NCBI GenBank assembly: GCA_021397835.1
Contig: JAJFZO010000433.1
Location: forward strand, 1,674,001 to 1,738,000
DNA: 64,000 nucleotides
Direction: 5' to 3'
Source of the DNA: Moringa oleifera
Lineage: Eukaryota; Streptophyta; Magnoliopsida; Brassicales; Moringaceae
Shown here: one piece after another, positions 24,859-37,507 of the stretch
How the letters are laid out: every line of letters starts with the position of its first letter
Position numbering within the stretch: position 1 is the first letter of the stretch
Notes under the pieces: generated by a model
Told to the model about the DNA's origin: nothing
The model's database searches: none
Seen by the model: the letters and a program-made list of their open reading frames with translations, nothing else
Program-made: the position numbers and the translations under genes

Positions 24859-27800
24859 TTACCCCAAATGAATAAGTGATACTTGTATTTCTTCTAGGGT
24901 TAATCCCCTAGTCTCTGGCACCAACATCCATACAAAGAGAATAGCTGCACCACAAACGCAGGAGAAAATAAAAAATGTTCCTGCAATTATGTACCAACAG
25001 ATGGTTATGTATGGTAGTTTCAATAAGGTAAATCGATTTCTTTTAGAGAGATAAAGAGAAATAGAGAGACCAGACCTGCTGGACTCCATTCCAACATAAA
25101 GTTGAAAGTGTATGTGATAACCCAACCAGTAGTCCAATTGACCAAAGTCACGATACTTCCAGCTGAAACCTTGAGATGGAGACGGAATATCTGAAAAATG
25201 GCAACTCCTCGAATTCAATATAACTCGTCTTTTCTAGAGAAAACATATGAATGAATTTAAATGGATTTCTTATATATATATATATATGCATATTTATATG
25301 TATAACTTATTTTAATCCAGTAACGATTTACCTCCGACATAATTATCCATGGCAATCCGCCCAGACCTATTGCGTAAGTTGCAATATATCCCTGGTTGTA
25401 GTGTCAACGAAGATGGTATCAAATTCAATAAAGATTCAAGTTGAAAATAAAAGAATGATTTGATAAAAAATGAAAATTAGCCTTGATCAATACCCTAGTT
25501 AATCATAGTTAAACCATTTAGTAAAAGAGTCGGTAAAAAAGAAAAAAAAAGATATAGCCATTTGATAACTAGGTTGAATTGCATACCAATACACCCACGA
25601 AAGCTAAAATGGGATTAAGCTCCTTCAAATGGTTCACCTCCTATTCATCATTCAAGAAAAAGTAAAAATTGTGAGCTTACAATTGGCATATTCAACAGTG
25701 GAAAAGAGAAAGAGGATGAGGTGGATGAACCTTTACGGAAAATGCAAACCCTAGAAAGATGCAACAAAGGAAAATGCCAGTAGCAGAACCCTGCAAGATT
25801 AGCATAAACAAAATTTTGTTAGCCTAAATATTGAGTAACAATTTATCATGATGATGTCAAAACGAGTTATATCTGGCCGTTCTAACCATAAGTAGAGGTC
25901 TTCGTCCCACTCTATCCACCAAGAACATACCCATCAATGCTTTTGGAATCTACCAAAGAATTACATGCACAAGTTTAGAAGTTCATATGTAGGCTGTGTA
26001 TACATTTAGTGTGTGCTAAGCACATGTACGTCAAGTAAAATTCTAGGGTTGAATGTTAAACTTTAGGTACCAAGATAATGGCCAACACTGTTGATCCAAT
26101 GCTGGTTGAAAAGCCTGTCTCAAAGAATTAACACCTTATCATTGATAAGTTCTTAATTTTTATTATAATCTATTGTACAGGCCATAACCAAGGAGACATT
26201 TGATTTACCGGCTTGTTCGAATATGCTACTAGCATAATATCCGACTCCAGCACTGCCTGATAATTGTTGGAGGAGCATAAGTCCTATTCCAACCTAAAAC
26301 AGTTTAAGCAATTTCATACATATATAAATCCGACTAATCATATATGAAACATATCTAATCTTTTTCTCTTTATTTTCAATCTTTTTTTTCTCTGTATATA
26401 CTTACTGTAAGTGAACGAGCATATCTTCTTTGGAATAAGCTCCGAATTCCAGATTGCTGACCTTTTTCAAATGTTTCAGTGAATTCCTACACATAAAACA
26501 AAGGGAATTCATCGTTTTAACAACTCAAAGCAAACTAAATTATATAAGAACATGAAGGTTAAAAAAAAAAAAAAATTACTTGGATATCATTAGCTTCTTG
26601 GGTTATATCAGCATTCTTTCCCCTCAAGCACTGTAGAGCTCTCTCAAAGTCTTTCTCTCGGCCCACTTTGCCTTACAATAAATTATTCATGGTCCATGTT
26701 AACATTAAACTGGAAAAAGCAAGCAAATGGCTGTATTTTGCTTCCCCGAAGCTCACCATAATATCCATAAAACTAGAAACTAAACAGAAGGATTACTTAA
26801 TGTATAGCATTTGGGACAAATCCCTATTGTTCTCACCAGCCATCTTGTATTATCTGGAATGAAGAACAAGCCAATAAGTTGCACGGCACATGGAATGGTA
26901 CCTGAGATGGAATTAAGTTTAATGCAACAAAGTGACTACGTTTGGTTGATCTACTCTTTCACTAAGTTACTTAATATTAATTAGTGAGAGAATTTACCAA
27001 TTAGAGCCAAGGTACGCCAGTGAACATAATTTCCGATCACATATCCAAGTGACATCCCGCAATTTTGAGTCAGCTATATGCTTGAAGATGAGTAATTCCA
27101 TTAATACAAATATCTCAATCTGAAGTTATGTCAAGGATAGATTGTTATATAATACCTGATTAGCAAAAGTATATGTTCCTCGAATACTTTTTGGTGTTAT
27201 TTCCGCAATGTACACAGGTACCTGTTTCATAGTGGATAAGACTTTGTTAATTATTCTTCTATGTCATATACAAAATTTGATCCAAGTTGAATGACACTAT
27301 TTGTAAAATTACCACATAAGATACGAAGCCAACTCCAATTCCTAGCGAGAGTCTCCCAAAATCCAGCCATCTCACATCCTTTCATTAAGAGAAAGTATAT
27401 GTTATTGCTAATCAGCATCTAATTAATTATTTGGGTGACGCAACAAAATTGAAACATAAATTAAACTATAATTCCTAGAGCTTAATAGTAATAACTCGTT
27501 TGGCATTGCATTGGTTACGGTCCACTTTGTTAGTGGACATACTAAAAATGAAAATGTCAACTATGATAACGTGAGAGTAGAGAAGAAACCTTGGCAAATG
27601 CGATGGCAAGCCACCCGAAGGCGCAGAATACTTGAGATAACCACATTGTCTGCTACCATAAGATGAATAATTTTAATTGGATGGAAAGAATTTCTTACTT
27701 AATTGGTAGTGATTTAATTATTGAGTATACAAAAAAAATTATGCTATTTTTGAGAAGTTAAAAGGATATCTTTACATGTCTTCGACCCACAAGAACTGCT

Positions 27801-29562
27801 ACCTTCCCACTGAATAAGGCACTGATTGCTCCTCCGATTGTCAGAAGTGACCCAAACAAAGAGAACTGAAGAACGAAGATGAGAACTGGTAAACATATAT
27901 TCCATGCTGATTCAATGCTTTAGTCACTAACAATGTCTAGGAAATTCGAGACATACAAGGTTCTGAGACATATTAAAATTAAAAATTCAATCTCAATATT
28001 GCTAGTAAGTATGACAACCAATTGATATTTTACCTAAATTAATAGAGACTTCTGTAAATCAAACCAGTTTGAATCTTGAACACAAAACCAGAAATATGAT
28101 CTACTTGTATACACACAACCAATTTACTATGCAAAAGACATGTTACATACCTATACCAGTGTTCAGAATTAGCTTTTCTCACTTTCCAAATCCCTTACAA
28201 ACCTTTTTCTCAAGGCAACTTTTGAGTTTTGGTTAACAACGAGTATCACAGCTTTTTTACAACTCTCAGCAAAAAGAACTATTGAATTTGGTTAACTCAA
28301 GAGGAGCCTTTTATAATACAAGGATAGGGATTACAACCAATCAAAAAATCAGAAAACAATAATTTAACAACTTTTTTACTAACTTCTTAACTAAAAGTTT
28401 TCATAAACTTGTAGATTGATTATTGTATGCAAGTAGATCATATTTCTTGTTTTATGTTCAAGATTCAAAGTGGTTTATCCAGAGACCATATTAATTAAGA
28501 AACCCGTTTTACCATTTTTTATGTTTTGATGAATTTACATAGGCCAGATGATCTTTACATACAAGCTTAATTACATGAATGAACAAAGGATAGATTATGG
28601 TGATGTTTTTTTTCGGTTGTAAGGAATTGCAAAAGGACAAAGAAAAAACCCATGCACCCTCCCTTTATTAGCTCCACAAGAAAACAAAAGAAAAGAAAAG
28701 GGAAAAAGAAATATATATGAACGTCATTTATCTGTGTGTCTCTGTCTTATTTGTCCGTCTCTGTCTGTATGTATTAATGGATGGAAAATCCAGACTTTCT
28801 TACGAAATATTTCCTCTAGAAAAAACAGAAGTGGGCAGCTTCTGTATCGAACCCAAACCTAAGGAAAAAGGCAGGTGCAGAAGGACATGAGGTTGTGTGC
28901 TTGGTGAGCTACTATTGGTTTTTCTCTAACGCTTAGGATTCTCTTTTGTGTCTTGTGTATACTAAGAACAAGATCAAAATATCTGGACGAAGAAAAAATA
29001 ATTAAAACAAACAAGAAAAAGAAGAAATGGTAGGTATATACTTACTGCAGCCAACGAGAGGCCGAGGTCAGCCGTGATCCCAGCCTGAGCACCTGATGTG
29101 TAAGCCATCTTCAAAGCAACAATAGATCATCAGTTGAGCTAGTTGGCTCCATAGAACAGATAAATTTTCATCGGTTTACACACAAAGTTAATCATCTTTA
29201 GACCAATTCCCATGGAACAATATATCACTAGCTTTGAGGAATGTATCTATATAGATCCCAAAAAACCAAAGAGAAGCTGATCCTCCTTTATCCACTGTAA
29301 ACAAAAATGTATGGACACCATTGCTTCTTGCAATCTCTCGACAAGATAAGCTCCTTTGAAGCTAATTAAAGAGAAAATGAAAACTGGGTTTTATGAACAT
29401 GGTGAGAATTCTTAACGCGTAGCCAAAGCAAAAGGAGCCACAAACAGCTACAAAGGTACTCCAGACAAGAGCAGCAGTGGTGGAGGAGGAACCTCTTGAT
29501 CTACTGTCATCAGCCTTTACTTCTCTTAGTAGTCCTTCTTCCATGCTTTCTTGCTTGTTCAT
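24859..29562 (-). pseudogene. ERD6-like: ERD6-like transporter ESL-3, probable pseudogene (donor loss plus frameshift)
   Basis: All 18 exons are recognisable: 29562-29416, 29108-29046, 27865-27776, 27649-27590, 27378-27313, 27221-27156, 27073-26998, 26901-26837, 26671-26580, 26486-26406, 26293-26209, 26114-26071, 25949-25887, 25790-25731, 25640-25587, 25391-25332, 25190-25076, 24980-24859. They would encode 469 aa, very close to ESL-4. Two lesions are visible. The exon 1 donor reads GCG/TTAAGA where ESL-4 has GCG/GTAATA, so the GT is gone; a GT one base earlier would shift the frame. Exon 9 has 92 instead of 93 nt (CAAAG for CAAAAG near 26666-26670), giving a stop about 15 codons later. Loop 6 reads PDNTRWL. 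Other splice sites and the [11 protein letters not shown] tail look normal, so decay is recent. Sequencing error cannot be excluded for the single-base gap. Confidence 0.85.
28050..28480. mobile_element. 431 bp element with about 48 bp inverted repeats in ESL-3 intron 2
   Basis: The ends form long inverted repeats: the left arm (from about 28060) starts AAACCAGTTTGAATCTTGAA and the right arm, reverse complemented, starts AAACCACTTTGAATCTTGAA; both continue to ATGATCTACTTG. AGAGAC flanks both sides (28044-28049 and 28481-28486). The matching intron of ESL-2 (about 22000-22025) runs through this point without the insert. No transposase is present, so this is a non-autonomous TIR element. The superfamily is uncertain. 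Confidence 0.8.
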
Positions 29563-29658
29563 CTCTTCTTTCAGATAAGAGACAGAAGAGCTCGTGGGTG
29601 AGAGAGAATAATGGCTCAGAAAATGAGAAGCACAGGCTTCCACCTGGTAGGTGAGGTG

Positions 29659-29664
29659 TATATA
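29659..29664 (-). promoter_or_regulatory. TATA box of ESL-3
   Basis: TATATA on the minus strand lies about 97 bp before the ATG, at the position equivalent to the boxes of ESL-2 and ESL-4. Confidence 0.5.
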
Positions 29665-30011
29665 TGAAGAGAGAAAACAAGTAGGATTGAACTTGTAGGA
29701 TATCGTTTTGTCAAAATCATTACAGATAATAAGGGTTGTCTTCAAGAAGTGTTCTCTGGTAAACAACAGTTTGTTTAGGAAGTCAGTGGCTTTATTTATT
29801 GTTTCAAAAATTAAACGTGCGAACATCCCCTTAATATTTTATAAACATCATATCACATCTCTAAATTGCAAGTCAATATTATAATAGCTTTCACTAATTA
29901 ATTATTGGTTCTAGCGCCTTCAAAACTTCATTAAACTTGTAATGAAGTAAATGCCAAGGGCCTGGATGGGGAAGGGTGGGCCCTATGCCCATCTAATCTG
30001 CTAAATTTTTT

Positions 30012-30029
30012 CACGTTCCTACCAACGTG
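30012..30029 (-). promoter_or_regulatory. Paired ACGT-core elements upstream of ESL-3
   Basis: CACGTT and, eight bases after its core, ACGTG on the minus strand, inside a block conserved with ESL-2 (23504-23519). Retained although the gene it serves is broken. Confidence 0.4.
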
Positions 30030-33000
30030 CTTCTTTTAATAAAAGCTGAGACAAGTGTGGGCATCAAAAATCTTTTTCCTAGAGATTAAATCATTCTGGC
30101 TGTTCTATTTACATTAAGTAGGTAAACAAGAATTTTTAGTCTTCTTTCTCTTGATATACACAATTAGCTAGCTTAAATTGGGATTTTTCATATACCTAAT
30201 GACATATTTTCTTATAATAAATATCATTTATTTTAAACATGGGTTTAATTTATTTTGTGTTTAATCTTCTACTTGGATCTAATTTAATATGGGTTGGATT
30301 TTGTAGGTGTGAATTTAATTTAATTTGTGCTTGAATTCGTACCTACTTATTGGAAAACTTCCCCACCTCAATACCACTTTCTTAAAGATGGATCTTTCAC
30401 AAGATCCCCATAAATAAGAGAGAGAGAGAGAGAAAAAAAGAAAATGTGTGAGAGAGTTAATTAGTGGATGAAAGCCTTTTTCTTTCGAGCATACCAATTA
30501 GTGAGGTTCCTTTTCTTCTTTTTCTTTGGGATACCCAATTGAAGCTAAAAGTAAATTGCCCTTTCCATGTTGGGAGAGTTTGGTCTGTATCAAAGTCAAA
30601 GAGAATTAATTTATTTGTCCTCAAAAAATCATTGGTTGAGAAATGTCTTAATAAATATTGATAACACTAAGAAAAGAGTATTAAAATAAAAAATTCAATT
30701 AAATAAATGTACTAATAATTTTTAAAATTATTTTTTACAACAATTTAGAGTATATGTATATATGCGTATTTTTTGTGGATAATAATATTTTGTTGATTTG
30801 AAATAATATTGAGCTTTTTGGTATGATGATAAAAAGATATTTTTTATAATTTAACATGTTAAAATGAATAAATAAATAAATAAATCTCAAATCACTAATT
30901 TTACTAAATTATTATATATTAATATTTTTTAAAAATTAATTTAATTCAAATTAACAAAAAAATTAATAAATGTGAAGGTTGAGATATTATTATAAAGACC
31001 TAACATTTTATTTCAAAGGCATGCAAAATAAAAACAAGGGGGTGGTAGGACAATAATGTATGCCGGCAACCGATGTTATCTTAATTTAAATATAAGATAG
31101 GGAGCAACTTACAGCAATCCCCAACTGTCCTCTCCTATTCCCACTTTGAAAAACTAGAACAGGTCTTTTCAGGTCTCATCGAAATCTTTTCCTTCGTACC
31201 AGGCAACGATAATTCATATTTCAGTCTCTTTTCTTCTTTACAAAATCGAGGCAGGGCAGGGACCATAAATTAAAGGTCACAATTCATACATGTGGTTCAT
31301 AGAACTCCACCTCGGAAAATTAGTGGAGCCTCTGGCAGCACATGACATGAGGCTTCGAATAATATCAAGGCATGATTTTTTCGGCAAAACACTTACTTTG
31401 GTCTGCCAATGTTATTATGCCAAAAAAGCACTATTGTTAGTGAAAACAGCTTTCTTTTAAACACATGGACGTACCAGTATCACCTAGGGTTTCCAACGAT
31501 GTAGTGAAAATCATATCAGTTTATAAGGTTAGATGGTGCATTGAATCCTTCTTAAATGTGATTTATTTTTAATATTATGATTATTTTATTAAATAATTTT
31601 TAGATTTTTACATGAAGATGATGTCGTTCTAAAAAATTTTAAAAATAAATTTCTTAATTAAACTATACCGGATTAAATAAAGAAATGGAAAAAATAAAAG
31701 ATAAAAAAGAAAATTCATATAATCTCTTTAATTATGTTTTAAAATTAACTTTCATTTTTATTTTTATATTAATATAATTTAATAACATATATTAAATATT
31801 ATAATTATTTATTACATCATCATAGTTATACTTCTTATCCAACTCTGATGCAATTTTTAATTTTTAAACTTCTCTTTCTTTCTGTTTTAATGGTGAACCC
31901 AATTTTTACATTCTAATATACCTATCTCAACATGTTTTGGATTGCATGGCTTGAACAAGTCACGTTCAATTTGAATTAATTAATATTTAATTGATTGAAG
32001 TTTGGCTGAATTTTCAAACTGTGATGTTAAGGACCAAGAAGACAGCATGATATGTGGTTATTATGTGAGGCAAGGTAATGCTGTTCACTTTTCTTCCTCA
32101 TTATTGACACTTTGTAAATGCTACTTTAGCTTTTCTTTCCTCCACATCTGCTCAAAACTAAGCCTTACCGATGCAACCAAACCATATATTTGAGGCTGTA
32201 ATATTTATTTTAGAATTTTTTTCGATATAATGAAAAGCTGATATTTAATTATTTAGAGCAAGCATTAACCTTTTTCGGTTAAAATGTTCATTTTTGTAAT
32301 TTTTTTGGGGTTCTAAATCAAATTATGGCAAACCAACAAAGATGTTCTTGGCAAAAAGAAGTCTTGCAAGTCATTTTTCTTTCTATAATGATAGTGTATC
32401 TTGACGTTTGCTCACATGCTGGTATAAATGTAAATTTGAAATAATAAAATAAATATTTATTTTCTCTCCTTTTAAGTTTCCTAGGCGGTATAATATGTAC
32501 ATGCTCCTGCAAAGTTTAAAGATTCAAATATGAAATCTTTAGAAATTAAAGCGTGTGATTCATTGTCCGTGCTTGTATCGTGGAAATAAAGTTTTAAATT
32601 ACATACAAAGCAGCAAAACCTTTTTTTAAGATTCGGATTAAGGAAAAAAATTGATCAAAAAAAGCTATCGGTTTTTTTCTTTTTCTTCTAAGTTTGAGAT
32701 ACATGCCTCATTCACTGAAGTTCTTAATGAAAATGGGTTATCTAAAATGTCGTATAAATTTATTTGCAACATTGGATGAGTTTTTGTTGGAGAGAAGAAA
32801 ATAGAAAAGGAAGTTATGGGAATAAGTATTTGCTTCTTGTGTTTTTTTTTTTTATATTATATAATATTTTAAATTTTCTACCCCAACAAGTTATACCCAC
32901 AATAGGAAAAGTGCGATTAAGATGCGTATAATATTGTAATGATATCGTATAAGTTTATCTAGTTTCGTGTAATATTTGTTGAGGTGCATGTAAAGTTAGA

Positions 33001-33780
33001 TCGATGGTGTGTTTTTTTATCTTTGGATTTACATGTAATATTCATAATACGTGACTTTATCAATAGATATTAAGCTCAATAATATGATCTCATACATGTT
33101 TTAATAATAAACTACAAAAAATACTAATATATAAGTGATATGGATTAAGTGTAGAAGTTCATAACTCATTTATATTATCTACAATAAGTTGATAACATAA
33201 TTGGGTATATAAAAGAGAAGATGAGGTTATGATCACAAAAGGGTAGTTGAAAGGAGCTATATTTAGTTGCAAAAGTTATTAGGAAGTTATACTATGAAAA
33301 GTAACTTGCTCTTTCTCTTTACCTTATCAAGAAGAATACAATATGCTACATCTATCTTTTTACTTTTGAAAGACCAATCAATCACACTGATGATGGTTAC
33401 TATAGATTCAAGTAAAGTTTCTGATCTCATCTTATATCCTTTATAATTTGTATGATCTAAGTACATGAATATGTTATTTGAAATTTATTTTGGTTTTCTT
33501 CAATCCAAAGAAAGGCATAATATGTGATTAATTAAAATGATTTTAAGTTATGTTTAAAGAGTTCCTCTGACAAGTTATATTTTAGTCCAAAAATTAAATC
33601 TAATATGGTATTTAGTATCTTGTTATAGGCCCACATATGTGAGATATATTTGCACTTATTAGAATTAATTGCTTAAATAAATGTATGTTTAGTTTATCAT
33701 GTGACTTTTGTTCTTTATATTATATAATGAATTATATATCTGCTAACATTAACAGTATTCTAATGCTTAACAACACTAAT
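30030..33780. other. Intergenic part of unit A upstream of ESL-3
   Basis: No supportable gene. It contains a (GA)n tract near 30417-30432 and is collinear with 46590-51690 in unit B apart from indels: an inverted segment near 31539-31575, about 270 bp extra here up to about 31860, and empty sites at 32724-32726 and about 33500 where unit B carries insertions. Confidence 0.6.
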
Positions 33781-36040
33781 TTCAACTAACGAAAGAACAC
33801 GTAATGATTATGTTAGGTTGCATGGATCTGGTATGCATTTAAAAAGGATAATCTCGTGCCTCTGACTAATGAAAGCACTATTGAGTAGAAGGTTGCATTT
33901 AAGAAATGGAACAATCCAACCACATGTGTCTTAGAATCATGAACTATCTATCTAGAATCCATCAGTGACTTAAACCTTGAGGTGAAAGATGTTAAATCTT
34001 TTCTTAAACAGATTACAAACTGATTCATTACCAATGAAGAGATCGAGACAACTATTATTCTAACTAAGCTTGTCTTTATATGGTATAAAAAAAAGAAATA
34101 TTAAAGAGTATATCATGGAGATGTTTAATCTAGTTGAAAGACTTAAGGCACTAAAGTTGGAGATGTTTGAAAGCATCTTTATGCACTTGGTCTTAATATC
34201 TCTCTCCACATCGTTCACTCCATGTAAGATAAGTTATAATACTTAAAAAGAGAAGTGAACTCTCAATGAGCTTATTACTTAATATGAGTAAGAAGCAGAG
34301 ATATTAAGGCATGAGACATTCGAGAGTGCTCATTTGGCATCCACCTCCTAGAACCCGAGTAGAAAAAGGAAAAAGACCAAGGGCAAAGGCAAGAAAAATA
34401 TAAAACCTAGGGCTTCATGCCATAAGAAGCAAAAGAAATAAGATAAGAAGTTCGCTTGTTTCTTCTGCAGGAAAACTGTCTATATAAGGAGTGCCCTAAG
34501 TACGCTAAATGGCATGTTAAGAAATAGTTGTCAAGACCCAGTAGCTAACTGATGGTGAAAGATATATCTATATAGAAAGTGAAAAAAAAGCAAAGGTTGA
34601 AGCTGTTAGTATATTTAAGCTTTATTTAGGAATATACATATTTTTGGATTTAGAGAATACTTTTGTTGTACTATCTTTTCGATGAAATTTGGTTTTTATT
34701 TCATGTTTTGATAAATCTGGTTATCATTGTTCTATTGGAAATGAAAATTGTAGTTTTTTAAAAAATTTAGTTTTAATTGGTACTGGTTCTTTAATTGATA
34801 AGCAATGCAAATTAAACACCATAACTTTCAATGACAATGAAATAATGGATATAAGTTTAGTGAAAGACAAAAATTGACAAATTAGAGTTCCTCCATGTTG
34901 CGACACAAGCCACAAGGTTATATATCTAAACATCGCCTAGAAAGGTTAATGTCACAAGGAATTCTTGAATCCCTTAATAAGTATAATGATATCTTGAAAC
35001 TAAGACATACATATATTTGTGGTTCGCTCCCTAAGACTTCTTAGAATAATCAAACATACTTTATTAGCTTCATAGATAAACTATTCACATGATGGTTATT
35101 TGTATCTTATTCATAAGAAATCGCAATCTCTGAACATGTTCAAATTCTTTAAAGTCAAAGTTGAAAATTAATTAGGCGAGAAGATTAAGATTGTGAAATC
35201 TAATCGTGGTCATGAGCACTACAGTAGATATGATGAGTCAAGAGAACAACATCCTAAGCCTTTTATTAAATATCTTGCTGAATGCATAAGAGTCCTTTAA
35301 TATATCATGTTTGGTAAACTACATCATAATGGTGTAGCTGAGCAATGAAATCGAAACTTAAAAGACATAGTTAGAAGTACGATGAGTTTTACTTTCTTAC
35401 CATAGCCATTATGAGATGGAGCAATAAAAACTGTATTGATAGAGTACCTGATAAAGCAGTTTTAAAGATCACTTGTGAATTATGAACAGGTAAAGGATCG
35501 AGTATCAGGCATTTACACGTTTGGGGATATCTAGCTAAAGCTAGGCCATATAGGCCTAAATGAAAGGAAGTTGGACTCAAAAACTGCCAGTTGCTATTTT
35601 GTGGGCTATTCTAAAAGATCAAGAGGTTTTAAGTTTTGTGACCCCTCGAACAAGTCATTTTTCAAGATAGACAATACCAAGTTCATTGAGAACTATGAAA
35701 GCACTGATGTGAAAAATAGAGTCTTTGAAGAGGGAAGTGTCGGTGATCCTATCTTAATTACTACTGCTGCAAATGATAATGAAAAATCATTTATTCCTAA
35801 TACCATTAGAGTTGCAAATTTGAGAAATGTATTGACCTAAGACATTCTTATGATACCTCCAACGCAAATTGAGGGACCATCCACTCAAGTTAAGGTACCA
35901 CCTCTTATGACAGAGGAAGTACCTTAGCATCTCAGACTGAAGTGTCATTAAAGATATTCATTAAAAAAAGGAGATTAGCAATTTTAGATGATTATGTTAT
36001 TTATCTCTAAGAATATGAGTTTCATATAAGATTAAAATAA
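33780..36040 (+). mobile_element. Degenerate Ty1/Copia gag-pol remnant, copy A
   Basis: Plus-strand fragments of a Copia polyprotein in the right order but with many stops and frameshifts: gag with EYIMEMFNLVERLKALKLEM-like text near 34110, a broken zinc knuckle near 34445-34530, a pre-integrase segment with LVLIGTGSLIDKQ (34689-34877), integrase pieces (about 34930-35560) including HNGVAEQ-like and HLHVWGYLAKARPYRPK, then an intact 89-codon stretch (35571-35840) with SCYFVGYSKRSRGFKF. Reverse transcriptase is absent, and the remnant ends abruptly near 36033, where copy B continues. No LTRs are recognised. Confidence 0.8.
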
Positions 36041-37507
36041 ATTAATTAATATTATAAATATTTTTATTTAATTGTTATTATTTATATTATTAAAAAATAT
36101 TTATAATATTAATTTAATATAAATAAATTAAAATAAAAAATATTAAATAATATTAAAATAATGTTAAATTTGATGTATAAAATTAAAAATGACCTTAGCT
36201 TTCATAACATCATAAATGTGTCCCGCAAGAAAACACATTTCATTCTAGCGGTCGGGCGTGACCTCACTGAGTAGCAATTAATGCATAATCCCTCCACCAA
36301 ATGTCACGTGCAGATCCATGTCAATGAAATGCCTGGAGCAGCTTTGCTAAAACCTCCTAAGCCTATGGCCACCATCAGTTGTGCTATACCTTATGAATTA
36401 GCTGAAATGCCTTCGCGTATTTTAATAATTTCAATAATTATTGAACAAATCTTGATTATTTGAGCAAGAGGGGGTGAAAAAACAAGTATAGCAAGCTTCT
36501 CTAAAAATAATGACAAAAAAAAAAAGGAGACAGAAGACCGAAAATTTCATAAATGTGGATGTCTTTATAAGTACATTTTAGTTTAAAAATTCAAAAAAGA
36601 AGAAGTCAAGAAAATAAATTTAATAAATGTGGTATTTTTGCAAATGGTCATTTTTTAGGAAAAGAAAACTTTGTCCAATCATTTATAGATGTTAATATTC
36701 AAAATCCCTAACTAAGATTTAATTAGACTTGTAAAGTTTAATTTGTTTTCACTTAGTAGTACGATTTTGCCTCATTAAGATATATGCCTCAAAAATTACT
36801 TTACAAAGATAAAAATGTGTTTGAATTCATATTGAAATTTAGTCATGAATTCATTACCATTTTAACATTATGATCGAGTATAACATGATCTCTGAAGTTG
36901 TAGATATATGTCGTGATAAATATCAAATGTTGATAATTAAAATTATTGATAAATGGTATTGAAGATTTACAAAATACTATTTATTTTGATTGTAATTATA
37001 ATTATATAATTTTATTTTAATAAAAATTATAATTTTAAAATTTTTATAAAATTAAAAAAAATAGTGTAACAATTAGTTTGATTTTGGATGGATCATTTGT
37101 CTTGCACGTGATGATGGTGAAGTGACTCTGCGAATTAATATATCCCATACAAGAACTTAAACACCCACCTGCATACCAAACTTTTTGAGACAAACATGAT
37201 ATTATAAATCAAATGGGTGGCTATGCACCTTTCTTTTTCTCTTTTCCATTTTTACTTCGGCACAAGAGAAAATTATGCAAAGATTTGTCTGCACATGAAC
37301 AGATTTTATGCCCTAGAAAAAGACACAGAAACCAGAAAAGACCAGACCGGACATCACACATCATTTTCACCCCAAGGCCAAGCTTCCTATTTGGGTAAAA
37401 AATAAATTATATATCCCCATGAACATTGGGTAACATGTATACACCAATAATATATCAACAACATTAAAAATCTTACATTACTTATACCATTTTCTTTGTT
37501 TATCTTA
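36041..37507. other. Intergenic 3' flank of ESL-5
   Basis: Pairs with about 55680-57139 downstream of ESL-6. AT-rich. The 60-62 codon open frames here are flank sequence without motifs. Confidence 0.5.

Noticed and set aside
29562..29826. In-frame upstream extension of ESL-3 (and of ESL-2 and ESL-4) to earlier ATGs
   Set aside because: The extension runs through the leader and past the TATA-like box, so the earlier ATGs lie upstream of any likely transcription start; [10 protein letters not shown] is the first ATG in the leader and is shared by all three genes.
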